Shown here: in pieces, positions 32,916-46,800 of the stretch
How the letters are laid out: each line of letters opens with the position of its first letter
Position numbering within the stretch: position 1 is the stretch's first letter
Assembly: GCA_949775045.1 (NCBI GenBank)
Contig: OX459097.1
Coordinates: 11,702,764-11,766,763, forward strand
Length of the DNA: 64,000 nt
Source: Metridium senile
Taxonomy: Eukaryota; Cnidaria; Anthozoa; Actiniaria; Metridiidae
Direction: 5' to 3'
The notes under the pieces: generated by a model
Database searches by the model: none
What the model saw: the letters and a program-made list of their open reading frames with translations, nothing else
What the model was told of the DNA's origin: nothing
Made by a program: the position numbers and the translations under genes

Positions 32916-35900
32916 CCATCATCATAAACAACATCAGAATGATTAAATTGGCCAATATTACTACCGTCGAAACAATAATTTATCGTCGTAATTATCAGCA
33001 CCATCATCACCATCATCATCATCAGCCGAGCAGCAGCAGCAGCAGCATCATAATTAAAAACATCAGAATGATTAACATGGCCAATATTACTACCGTCGAA
33101 ACAATAATTTATCGTCGTCATTATCAGCACCATCATCATCATCGTCATCATCAGCCGAGCAGCAGCAGCAGCAGCAGCATCATAATTAAAAACATCAGAA
33201 TGATTAACATGGCCAATATTACTACCGTCGAAACAATAATTTATCGTCGTCATTATCGGCACCATCATCATCATCATTTATCATTAAAAACATCAGAATG
33301 ATTAACATGACCAATATTACTACCGTCAAAACAATAATTTATCGTCGTCATTATCAGCATCATCACTTATCTCGTAATAGGGATCCGTGACGCTATAAGT
33401 AGTTGATGTAATAGATGGATGACTCAGACAAACGTAATAAAATCTTATCCAAAAGAACAAGGACAAACTTTGCTTATTTTTATAATGTTGGGCAGTAAAA
33501 CACAAAGAAAAGGAATCGGACTCAAGGAGATGAAAAACTATAGGTGGACTTAGTGACGTAGTTTGTTATGGTTTTATACAGTGGCACCTCTATTAAGCGG
33601 TCACCCATTAAGCGGTCACCCTCTATTAGGCGGCCACAATAAAAAGTCCCAAATCTATTCCTATACCTATTCTATACCTCTATTCAGCGGCCAACCTCTA
33701 TTAAACAGCCACTTTGGAAAGTCCTGAGGGTGACCGCTTAATAGAGGTACACCACTGTATTGTTATTAGAACAAATCAAATTAATAAATTTATTGTAAAA
33801 ATGGTTGGCAAATTAGCATTACAATACCAACACTTGGTAACACTACGCTTTTTTCTTTGTTTGTCCGAGTTGTGACGTTAATGTCACGCTTCATATGTCA
33901 TGACCAATATTTTTGAAGCTACCATCATGACTCACCTTGACTTTACAGTCATATGAAGCTGATAATAAATAGTCATCTGAAATAGTAACATAGCAATATA
34001 TTAGAATGACAAAATGAAAAATCATCTACTTTCACAATAGCCATAGTGCCTTCTGTTTGGGAGGGGGAGGGGTTATAGCTATGAATTTTCAAAAGCATTT
34101 CAATTTGAATAACAATAGGTGAGCGTAGTGTTTACAAGTGTTGGTAGAGTGAAGTCATTTAACCCGTGAAATAGATATTAAACTAATACACCTTAGCAGT
34201 CTAGAATTCAATTGTTTTCTTTTGTGCCTATTTGACTATTACGCCTTGAATATTTAATTTTGTTTCACGAGTTTAATGTCTTCACTCTATTGTGATGCTA
34301 TTTTAATTTTCTTTGTGTTAATAACAATGGTTGGTTGGCAAAACCATAACAAAATACGTCACTGCACGTCCACCTATATCTACCCTGCAGAGCAGGCGTT
34401 CTTTTGGCTTTTTGGAGAATTTAGGATCTTGGGCTTCCTGTTTTAATTTTTTGACCGCGCGAAATATGGAGCCTAAAACCCGATTTTTCCCAAAAACCCA
34501 AAAGAACGCCTGTTTTGCAGGCTAACCTATATCATCCTCCCAAAATCAGAAGGCACCATAGTTCTGTGACAGGAGAGAATACACAAAACAGTCTCTACTT
34601 TTATGCGCAAAACTCTGAGAAAACGAGTCTTAATTTTCGGTCAAACGTTCATTCGTTTCCTCGGACGTTTGAGTAAAGTGAAACCCCTATATATCGGACA
34701 GTGTTAGGACTAAGATAAATGTCCGGTTTAGTGAGGGTCGCGGTTTAATGAGGTTTTCTTTGCAACTGTTGGGAAAATTGGGACCAAAGATTTTGTCCAG
34801 TTTAGAGAGAATTTCAGTTTTTTGAGGATCCAATATAGGGGGGTTCCACTGTAAAAGTAGGGACTGTTTTGTAGTCAAACAAAACCTTAACCAATAGGCA
34901 AAATCAGTTAACGCATTGCTATGTATGTTTTAACCCAATTCAAATCTTTTGGGAATAAGATCATTTGTCTTATGTATTTCAATGTCACGTGGAAAATTTT
35001 TGTTACAAAAGTTTTTAATCCCAGAGATTTTGAATAGACAAAATCGGCTAACGCGCTGCTATGTTAGCCTCCTCCAAAGGCTACTCCTTTTTCTCTTTTG
35101 GGATTCCTGTGGTATTTCCGAGAGAAGGATTGGGGCCGAGAGTGAGGGACGAGTCTCTCTTCGGCTCGCTTCTCAAAAAAGGAAGCCCAAAAGTGAAAAA
35201 AGTTGCCTGCGGAGGAGGCTACTGCTATTTATGTTTTAATTTATCCCAATTCAAATTTTTTGGGAATAGTAAAGTTAAGAAAACATTTTTTTTACGGTGT
35301 TACCAACTTCATTATATAACAAGATTTTTTTGTCTTATGTATTTCAATGTGACGTGGAAAATGTTCGGAACAAAAGTTTATGCCCAGAAGTTTTCAATTG
35401 GGTGGAACGAACATAGCGACGCGTTAGCCGACAAGGTGTATACACCTAATTCAAAGAAGTTTGAAGGGGCGAACGGTGATTGCACGACCGAAAGGAACTG
35501 TGGGTAATACGAATTTCTTATTATTATTCCTCTCTAAATTACCCAAACAATGCCTCCACCGTTCAGCAAAACCTTCGAGACACTCATCTAAGGTCATCGC
35601 TGAACGGTGTTTGGGTAATTCAGAAAGGAATAAGAAGAAATTTGTATTACCCACAGTTACTTTCGGTCGTGCAATCGCCGTTCGTTCCTTCAACCTTTTT
35701 TAAATTAGGTGTATAATGTATCATTCTTACCGTGGTATTTAACATGAGATATGAGGTTTGTGTGAGCTGGTATTGTATAGAGGGATTGTCTTTTACGTAA
35801 GTCCCATATTATAACTTTCTGGTCTTCACTTCCAGTTGCTATGTGATAACTGAAATGAACATATAATGACATTATTCATATAAGTAAAGATTTAGAAATA

Positions 35901-38900
35901 CATTTGACAATAAAATTCTACTATAAGACATTGAAATTAACAAAGGTTTATAAACGACGTTTTGACGTTATCAAACGCCATAATAATAATGGCGTTTGAT
36001 AACGTCGAAACGTCGTGAAAAAACTTTGTTAATTTCAATGTCTTATCGCAGAATTTTATCATCAAACGACATTATTAGTTTAAAAATGTCTTTGCACGCG
36101 AGGGTCCATTACGAGAGATATTCATTATTCAAATAGTTCAGGCCTCGTCTACACGAATCCGATCCGGCTGAAACCGCATAGAAATATTTGCGTCCACACG
36201 AATCCGCCTATCCGGAGGATTCAAGTAAGGCCTCGTCTACACGAATCCGATCCGGCTGAAACCGCATAGAAATATTTGCGTCCACACGAATCCGCGTATC
36301 CGGAGGATTCAAGTAAAAGTATGCGGCTTCGGTGACCGGATTCAATGGATTCGTGTGGACGATAGGCCGATTCGCATCAAAAAGTATGCGGTTTCAAAAG
36401 TATCCGGATTCGTGTAAACGGGGCCTAAAAGTATGTGGTTTCGTTGACCGGATTCACTGGATTCGTGTGGACGATAGGCCGATTCGCATCAAAAAGTATG
36501 CGGTTTCAAAAGTATCCGGATCCGTGTAGATGCGAATCGGCCTATCGTCCACACGAATCCAGTGAATCCGGTCACCGAAACCGCATACTTTTGAATTGGA
36601 AACGATCAACAGGATTCGTGTGGACGCAAATATTTCTATGCGGTTTCAGCCGGATCGGATTCGTGTATAAGAGGCCTAAAACGTGCAGCGGTGCTGATAG
36701 CGTGAAACTGGACTATAGTTCTTGTTCTTCATTGTAAGCCTTGATATAGTGAAAACATCTAAACCATGAGCTAACTTACAATCAAGGATTACACTACACA
36801 ATAAGAGCTTGAAACTGGTGTATGTGCACCAGGATAGCCATTGATTCATTTGCATAATAAGAAAAATTATAAAAAACATTATGGTTTACTAACATCAGAA
36901 TTTACTTATTTCTTTATCCAACCTTGTAAATATTTATTCATCCGTATTTATTTATGAAGCAAAGCCATCCATTTTGACAATTTATTCAGCAGTGGACCGT
37001 AGGGGAGTGGAACGAGGCTAAAAACGGCTGCGGGGGAGACTATTTATTAGCTTATTCTAATTTAATTCTAATTTAATCTTATTTTAATTTAATTATTACT
37101 TCAATTTAGTTTAGTTACATCAGAACTCACTTATTTAATTATCCATCCATCTATTCATTAATGAAGTATATCCTACCATTTATCAATTCATCCACTCATC
37201 CGTTTCATCATCTATTTAATTATCAGTCCATCTATTAATTGATTTAGTAAATTATCTCTCCATCTGTGCATTTATTTTATTATCAATATATCTATATATA
37301 CACCTAATTGCAAGAACGTTGTCCTGACTTTTATAATTTAGTAGGAAAGAAATGAATTAAAAAACATAGGAAGATCACTCAAGCTGAATTCTTTCTTTTG
37401 TTATTCCTGATATTCCTTTGCTACTAAATTACTAAATGTTCTTTTTTCATATGACAATATTATTGCAAGTAGGTGTATATTTATTTCATTATCAATATTA
37501 TAGTCTCCCTCTCATTCCCTCCCTCCCATCCCCTTTATTAGTCATATTAGTTTTGCTCCTTTTTGGACTGTTTGCTCCACTGAACGTGGTTGCAATGTTC
37601 CCCAACCTTATTTATGGAGCATGAAAGGGAAAGGTGTAAATAAGATACTACAGTTGAACACCGCCTTACGGCCACCCGCTTAATACGGCCACCCTGTTAT
37701 TGCGGCCAGTTTTTAGGTCCCGACGAAATGCATGCCCCTACATTTTCTGTAAGATTTACCCACTTAATACGGCCACCCCGTTAATACGGCCACTTTGGGT
37801 TGTCCCTTCAGTGGCCGGATTAACGGGGTTCCACTGTATTATTATTTGAGTTACCACAGGTAACCCAATGATTTAAAGAATAAGAATGACTTACCCATTA
37901 GAAGCAAAGTCAATGGCAAATACTTTTTTTAGATGTCCATCTAAAGGCATGATGCACTGTCCTGTTCGTAGATCCCACACTAGACCACGACCATCAAGAC
38001 CGCTGAATACAAAACACTTTGTCAGTATATCTTAATTGTTATTTTCTCACGGTGACCACAGATACTCAGGGGCGGAAGGAGGTGGGTGCACTGGGTAACT
38101 TTTCTGGTCAAGTGACTTAAATTCCCTAAAAATTAGCTCTGCTAAAAAAAACATTGGCATATTCAGTACTAACTTTAATGTGCTCTTTCTGAATATGCCA
38201 ATGATTTTTTAGCAGAGCTAATTTATGGGGAATTTATGTCACGTGACCAGATCCTGCAAAAGGCCTATTACATTTGCTTTTACAATAAATTTGTATGGAT
38301 ATTCGTACATATTTTTTAGTACAAGCTATCCACAATAACTACCATAGTTAGTTTAGGTGGTTAGCTAGTTAACGGGAGTTAACAGGAACTCATAATGCTA
38401 TCAACTGTATTTTTTAGCGGCACTAACAGTTGAGTACATGTATATTTGGTAGTAACAATACTGGTAGTACTTTAGTAACAATACTGTTGTCATAGTAATG
38501 ACCAGGTTTGTACATACCAAGTAGCACATAGTGATCCGTCTGCCTGGAATGCAATATTATATACTTCTCTACTATGTCCTTCCTGGAAAACAAAAGGAGG
38601 TTAAATATTGCAGTCAAAATTGACTGGAAATCATCGTCACTGTGTATATATCTGGAAGTGGCATGCCAAATGTTTTTTTCCTATTTCAAGCCCTGTACCC
38701 ACAACATGCACACATGCTTTCCTTTTTATTCATTATGTTTGTAGTAGTAGTACCTGATGGAGAACTTCTTTTAGTTGTTCAAGATCCCATAATCGCCATG
38801 AGTGGTCAAAACTACAACATACATGCATACATCTTAGAACACAGCTAAATGACATTTCATAAATAATATAAAACCACACATTTAATAATAATTATGACAT

Positions 38901-40803
38901 GACGTGATATACTATCAATAGAATAATGTACAAGTGACATAATAATAATGTATGACACTACCAGATCAAGCCATTACAACTTTGAAACACACAACATAAC
39001 ATAGTGCGGCATTAAGTGACATGACATGACATGACATACTATTGACAGAATGACATACATGACATGACTTGTAAAATAATGCCTATCATTACAACTTTCC
39101 CACAGTGTGGCATTAAGCAAAAAACATTACAAACAGGTTCCCATTTAAATATGTACTTTCCCATTTAAATCTGTACTTATGCAAATTGTGTTGATGTGTG
39201 CTAAACATACAGATCAACCAATCAGATTATATTATTTCTGAAGTGAACTTCTCTGGTTGATTTGTGTGTTTAGCACACATCAACTAAATTTGCATAAGTA
39301 CAGATTTAAATGGGAAACACATTACATTACATTAAATTACATTACCTGCATGTTCCAAGAAATCGCCCAGAAGGATGGTAGGCTAATCGTGAAACTCTTT
39401 TCTCATGTCCTTCAATGGTTGCAATGGGATTGTCCCTTGAGTAAATGAGCAGAAAATAGAAAAGATAAATAAAACATACAAAAATGTATAAAAAACTAGC
39501 TTTAACTTTTAATTAAATGTGGAACACAATGAAAACTAAAGACTCAGTTTGCGCAGAATGATTCTGAGTGCTAGTTGGGTAGTTGATTTCAATCTTAATT
39601 TTTTCTTTGTGTTACATGTATAATTCATTATGGAAACTAAAGACTTTCGCAGTTTGCTCAGAATGAGTGCTGGTTGAATAGTTGATTTTCATCTTAATTT
39701 TTCTTTGTGTTAAGGCCGATTTACACGGCACGATTTTTGCCTAAGTCTATCGCATGCAACTTGACTTGCTGCTGATTTACACATGCACAACTTGTCGCAC
39801 AACACATAGTGAAGCCTGCCTTGCTATTTTCTTAAAATAATCTTTATACGAGCATTAGAAAGGTACTGGTTCCTTGCTCCATTAGGTAATAAGTCTTTTT
39901 GTTCTTTCGGTAGTAAAGAATGATATTTTTCTGACTCTTTTCCCTTTCTTTTTCGTCGAAATATCAGCACAACCGGCAGCTTTGTTTTTAACCGCCATTT
40001 TGTGCAAAAACACTCCACGGTACCCCACAAAGAAGTTTTGTTACATGATACGTCACTTTTTTACCATATTTGGCTACGACGGCTACCATTGTTTCAAAAT
40101 CCTACGACTTTTTTCGTGTTGTATGAGTCTGTCATAGACGAGTTTTGGGCTTGATTTACACAGTACGATTGAGTCGTATGTGTGGCGTTAGCAGGCTGCA
40201 TGCGATAGACTTAGGTCAAAATCGTGCCGTGTAAATCGGCCTTTACATACATATGTGAACAAGCACTGTTGTTGTTCTAACATTGATTAAACATTACATA
40301 CAGACTCTATAGTGGTAAATCATCCTAAGAGACATTGAGCTCCCACAAATATGGAAAGTATAACAATGTTTCATTTTTTATTATACTTATTATAAGCACA
40401 TTTCACACAAGAGGATGGACAAATTATCTTGAAGTACCGTTCATCTGTAAATTTATTCTTCTTATGTGAATTAAACTAAATCAGGCGGATCTTTTCATAT
40501 TCCGTGTCTGTCATAGACGATCTGTCCATCAAAACAATATCACAATCTTTCTAGGGTGAGAACAGCTAATAAAAAGAGAGCCAGCTGTGCTATGTACAAC
40601 TTACGACTTCAACGACCATAATTTAACTGCCCCATCAGCTGCGCAGGAGGCCATGCATGGTGCAGTTTCATCAAGATTTAACGTTGCTTGAGGATGGAAA
40701 ACTATTGCTCCCACTCGCTCATTGTGACCTGACATGAAGTACATCAAGTTAATATCATGACAGCAAAATAAAAATATTGTTGATGGTTAAGATGAAGGTG
40801 AAT

Positions 40804-40869
<66 letters not shown>

Positions 40870-43800
40870 GTGGTGGTGATGATGATGGTGGTGGTGATGA
40901 TAAAGATGATGGTGATACTAGTGGCTGTGGTGATGATACATGTACATGTACATGTACATGTAATGATGATAATGATGATGATGGTGGTGGTGGTGGTGGT
41001 GGTGGTGGTGATGATGATGATGATAAAGATGATGGTGATAAGGATAATGAGGATGATGATAGTGGCTGTGGTGATGATGCATGTACATGTGATGATGTTG
41101 ATGATGATGATGATGAAGATGATGATGATGAAGATGATGGTGGTGGTGGTAGTGGTGACGATAAAGATGATGATGATGGTGGTGGTGGTGGTGGTGGTAG
41201 TGGTGATGATGATGATGATGTTGATGAAGATGATGGTGGTGGTGGTAGTGGTGATGATAAAGATGATGGTGATAAGGATAATGTGGATGATGTTAGTGGA
41301 TGTGGTGATGATACATGTACAGAAAAAATACCCCTAGTCTGTTGGAAGTTGTTCCAGAAGTCAAAATTCAGTTTTTTCCTGATTGTTGGACTGAGGTCGA
41401 CCAATGAAAATCAAGATAACCATTCAAAGGAAGTCGTTAAATAATAGTTTGAATGGTTATCTTGATTTTCATTGGTCGACCTCAGCGGGTCGACCAATAA
41501 GGAAAGAGCTGAATTTTGACTTCAACAACAAGCTCCAACAGACTATGTCCCCAGGGGTATTTTTTCTGGAAGCAAGAAACAAGCGACAGAAGATTACCCC
41601 TGGGTTCCCGAGGATGTAAAGTTAGCATCTTGATATTGATCATTGGTTGCTGTATTTCGATTTTGTGTAATATGTTTCATCTATGCAACATACCTTTTAA
41701 TACAGCTATTGGTTCACAATCAGGAACTGACCAAAGTTTGCACAAACCACTCCTGTTGGTGTTTACAAACAAAACGTTTCAGTCATGTATTTCAAAAACA
41801 AAATGCTAATAATTCCCCCCAAAATATATTTAATAAGCTTTTAAATGTTAAATTTCAGTATTACCATAGTATGTAGGTAATATAATAGCGATGATGATGC
41901 ATGGAGATAATTGATAAATGAATATGATGATGATGATGATGATCAAATTATGAACATATTATGAATCAATGATGATCATGATGATTATTATTACGATTAT
42001 GATAATGATGATATTATGATAATGATGATATGGTTTATTCAAATAAAGATGGTGATGATGATGATATTGATAATGAACATGATGATGATGATAATCAATG
42101 ATCATGTTTATGGTTTTGATGGTTATGATGATGGTGATAATAATAATGATGATTATAGTAATGATAATGGCAATGGACACTTGTTTGTGAGAATAGTAAA
42201 CTTTAAGACAAAAATATTATATATTAAATAAATATTTTACAGCCATCACTCCCCTTCAGGGGCCGGTTGTTCAAAGCTAGATTAACGCTAATCCTAGGTT
42301 AACTCTAAAGAAAACCTATGGAGTTAACCTAGGATTAACACTAAACTGGCTTTGAACAACTGGGCCCAGGGCTCTTCCGTGAGGTTCACTCACACTCATT
42401 ACCACTACATTCAATAATTACAACACACAACTCTGTTCACATGTTCATTTTTACGGAGGGAGGAAAACCGGAGAAAAACCGGAGGAAAACCAGAGAAAAA
42501 CCTTGTGGCATGAGAGAGAACAACACATCAAACAAACTCTAGAGACGGGACTCAAACCCAGGTGAAAGGCCAACGCTCTTACCACTAGGCCTGAATGCCA
42601 CCCATATAAATCAAGAGTATTGCAGCATCTGTATGTACATGTACTCACCAAGATGCTGTAGCTAACATTTTGGAATCAGGAGAGAACTGACAATAAGACA
42701 ATGGTCTGTCATCTCCAATTTGACTGCATAGGTTATTCAGAGACTGAAAAAAAAAACATCATATAATATTATTGGCATACACTTTTTGGAATGAAATTCT
42801 TTGTCTTTTGTATTTCAAAATCATGTAGAAATAATTTGAACACAAGTTCTTATATACTCCCAGAGGTTTTGAATTGGATGGAAACACACATATTAATAGT
42901 TTACATGTTAGCCGATTATATGTACATGTAGGTCTATCATAAGATTGCAGCTAGAAAGAAGGCATTCGTAAGAGTGCTGGAACTTTTGCCACCGAGAGAA
43001 AGATTTGCATGATAGTTGTAGCTCCTTGCATGGACCAGTCCACAGAGTTTAAGGATCAAACTACATGTAACTATGTATTACTAACTAACTTTCCATAAAC
43101 CCTCTAAATCTCTGCTTTTATCATTGATGATAAATCTATGAGCATGGAAAACATATTTTTTTACTGAACAGGTTCCCATTTAAATCTGTACTTTCCCATT
43201 TAAAACTGTACTTAATATATGCAAATTGTGTTTATGTGTGCTAAACACACAGATCAACCAATCAGAGAAGTTCACTTCAGAAATAATATACTCTGATTGG
43301 TTGATCTGTGTGTTTAGCACACATCAACACAATTTGCATCAGTACAGATTTAAACTGAAAAGTACAGATTTAAATGGGAACCTGTTACTGATATAAATCT
43401 GAATGCTAATGATTTGACATAATATAGTATAAGCATGAAACATGTTATATATCATGCCCTAACATTATGTAAAATAAACAAAATTATCAATAAATACCCG
43501 AAGCTTTCTATGGAGTTCTTGTGTTTTTGCAGCCTTCTCTGGATCAGGTCTGGCTTGCATGATTCTTTCTTTTTTCAGTCTTTGGCAGGCTCTGAAATGA
43601 CAATAATAATCAATAACAAACTTAAGATTATATGCAATTAGCAATAATTACACGGAACTGAGTTGTACATGAGCCCATAGCATTACTCATGGTATATACC
43701 TATTTCAAAAAAGATAGGTAATATAATGAAATTTGTAACACCATAAAAAATGTTGACTTAACTTTACTGTCATTTACTCCGAAGAAGGGCTAAAGCTCGA

Positions 43801-46800
43801 AACGTTGGTAAAGTTAAGTCAACATTTTTTATGGTGTTACAAATTTCATTCTATTACCTATCGTTTATATATCAAACACCGACGCAGCCTATACTAGTTT
43901 ACTCGCTAGTTTCCATTTATATTTCAAAAAAGGTTGATGGAGTGAACAGTGAATGGCGAACGGTGTTTGCACGACCGAAGGGGACTGTGGGTCTTTGATA
44001 TTGATTATTTATACATCTTTGGTGACAGAAAACGAGTTTACAGCACAACCACAGACCCATATAGTAAAGAAGAGCTCAAAATTGGATGAAACTGTGCTTA
44101 GCAACCCAGAAAAACACTAGGATATGTTGTATGGGTAACCACAATTCCTTTTGGTCGTGTAATAGCCGTTCGTTTCCTTTTTCGGCTTTCTGCGAACTCA
44201 GACATTCAATGGCTATAGTTGTGGAATGTGTTTTTGGATGCTGCAAATTCCTCGGAACCTTTTATGTTTTTGATTGACAGCAGCCAAAAATGTATTTCAA
44301 AACTACCTGTTGCAATGTCAGAGTTTGCAGGAGGCCGAAAATTGCAGTAAAGTGTAGAGGTAGTGAGTGTGGGTGTGATGTCGAGTCTCCCCAATTAGTA
44401 TGACACTTGTGTCTGGCTAAATAGATGGACACATTTATTTTATGCAGACTAGTACATACAGCTACAGGTATTTCAAAAAACTTTGAACACTGCATACTGA
44501 ATAGTGCATTCCAAGACCGAAATGCATTCTAGGGCATTTAATATCGTTTGAAGTGAAATATAATATTATAATAATTAGTTATTTTATTCTTAATGCATAA
44601 TTCCATTCAAAACAATATACAGTATGTGTGTGCAATTCCGGACGGTTTTTAAATAAATTGTCATATAATTCGTTAAATGCATTGTTTAGGAAATATTTTT
44701 TCCCTGGAGATGAGGTAACATCTGATAAAGATTTATATAAAGTATTGGTCAATTTTAGTGATTTTTAAAAATGTTATGGATATATTTGTAAAGTAGTTTG
44801 AGTGGTGCAATTCCGGACAGTTGTGTGCAAAGCCGGACACTATTAAAGTAGGTTCTGTTTAATCAATTCTTTGAAGTTATTTCATAATTTTCGAATGCTT
44901 ACGATAGATTTTCCATTTCCACAGTCAAATTTGAGATTAAAGCATAAATTTGTGTTAATTAAATCATGAATTACGTTGCTTGATTAATACGTTTGAGCAC
45001 TAAAGTATTTCACACATGAGTAATTGCTTTCGTGCGCTGGATTCTGCAAATGAATATAAATGTCCTATAAATGAATAGTGCATGGTGATTCAACTATCCA
45101 AAAGATAACTTTTGTTTGCAAAATCAACCTGCAGTTGAATTGTATATTTTTAAGCGACATTTTAACCTACAATGCAAAGTTACGGGTGATTGCTAATCTT
45201 GTATATTTTATCGTCCGGAATTGCACATACCTTAGTGGATTTTAGTAGTATTTCTAAAACCGCCTCCTACACTTATTTAAAACAATTAAAAGCTCTTCTT
45301 TTTACACAAGATAAAACATTGTTTGCCATTGAAAACGAACTAATTATTTTGGCGTTATCATTTGAATCTGCAGAAAAATCACCATTTTAAGTTTAACATG
45401 TTATTTGGAGCGCGTTAAAAACTGACTTATTGCGAATTTGCATATTCACATGCGATGACAAATTGCTCTTTTTCCTAGCTGAAAATATCTCGATTGACAC
45501 AAAAACTTCTTAAACAATAGCATACATACAAATGTTTAATTCTATAATGTTGTTTTCATTTTTAAACAAATTTGATCTCTTTTTTAACGCTTAAATGCCA
45601 AAGTGTCCGGATTTGCACACTGTCCGGATTTGTACACACATACTGTATACATGTATATGAGCTAGTTATTGTGAGTATATATCGCTGTATATTTATCTTT
45701 TATTTTTATTTAATAAGACTCACAATACTCTTTGGTCTTGGAATGCACTATTCAGTATTCAACCTTTTTTGAACTGTAATTGTACAGTATATGGATACAC
45801 CTACTTGCGGTAAGGTTGTCATACAAAATAGAACATTTGTTACAAAGAAAATAGAGCATTTGTGATTTAGTGTGAAAGGAATTTATTAAAAGACAAAAGA
45901 GAGAGTTCAGCTTGAGTGATCTTCTTTTTTCCTAGTATTTCTTCTAGTCCATAACACAAAACACAATTTGCGGTGGTTGGCCTAAGCCCACAATTCACTT
46001 TTATTATACTTTCAAGTAAATGAATACATCATGTGTAACAACAAAATTTTAAGTGTTAACTAAGCGAACTTTAAGTGTCAACTAAGCGAACTTAGACCAC
46101 AATAACCTAACTGACACTCACTCAACCTTATAACACACATTGCTAATTTACATAATCATTTACATAACTCATACCCAGTCCTCTCATGCATTTAGGAAAT
46201 CATTTCTCTTTACATTACCAACTCTCTTCTATCGTTGTCCATTACAAGAGAAATACATGTCTTTTAATCAATTCCTATCGTACTAAATCACAAATGTTCT
46301 ATTTTCTTTATAACAAATGTTTATTTTTGTATGACAACCTTACTGCAAGTAGGTGTATATACATGCAAATAAAACACAAAAGCCTTATTTCCACAGATCT
46401 ATAATATTATAAGTTATGAGATCTTTGTACGTTTTTATGGCTCTAATTACCCTTAGGCGGGCCATAAGGCAGAGAAAACAAATTCATTCAAAACATAATA
46501 ATGGTATGACTCTTGCATATTAAAAAAAAAAAACATTTAATATTAAATAGCAATAATATGCATGTTAGTTATCAAGTTGTACCTAGGTAAGGAGAAGTTC
46601 GCAATCCATGTACGAGCTATCTTTAGTTCTGCAGGACCTTCATGATACCACACCTCAGCACTTTCCTACAAAACAAGTACAACATTTCACAACAAGCAAC
46701 AATGACAATGAGATTTCCTATTAACTAGTACAAAACAAACAACAATGACATGTTTTTTTAATTGAATTCTTGAGTACTTATTGACTGAGTGGGAGAGGTC

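Larger units (their letters stand above)
33540..34376. mobile_element. Composite inverted-repeat element spanning PRPF4 exon 16
   Basis: ATAGGTGGACTTAGTGACGT (left) pairs with ACGTCACTGCACGTCCACC (right). Nested inside are the 33579-33757 MITE, a TACCAACACTTGGTAACACT / GTGTTTACAAGTGTTGGTA pair (33815-34140) and the family E MITE. Exon 16 lies between these arms. Confidence 0.55.

Noticed and set aside
40777..41404. Met/Val-rich and Ser/Pro-rich frames on both strands
   Set aside because: GAT/GGT microsatellite inside PRPF4 intron 9.
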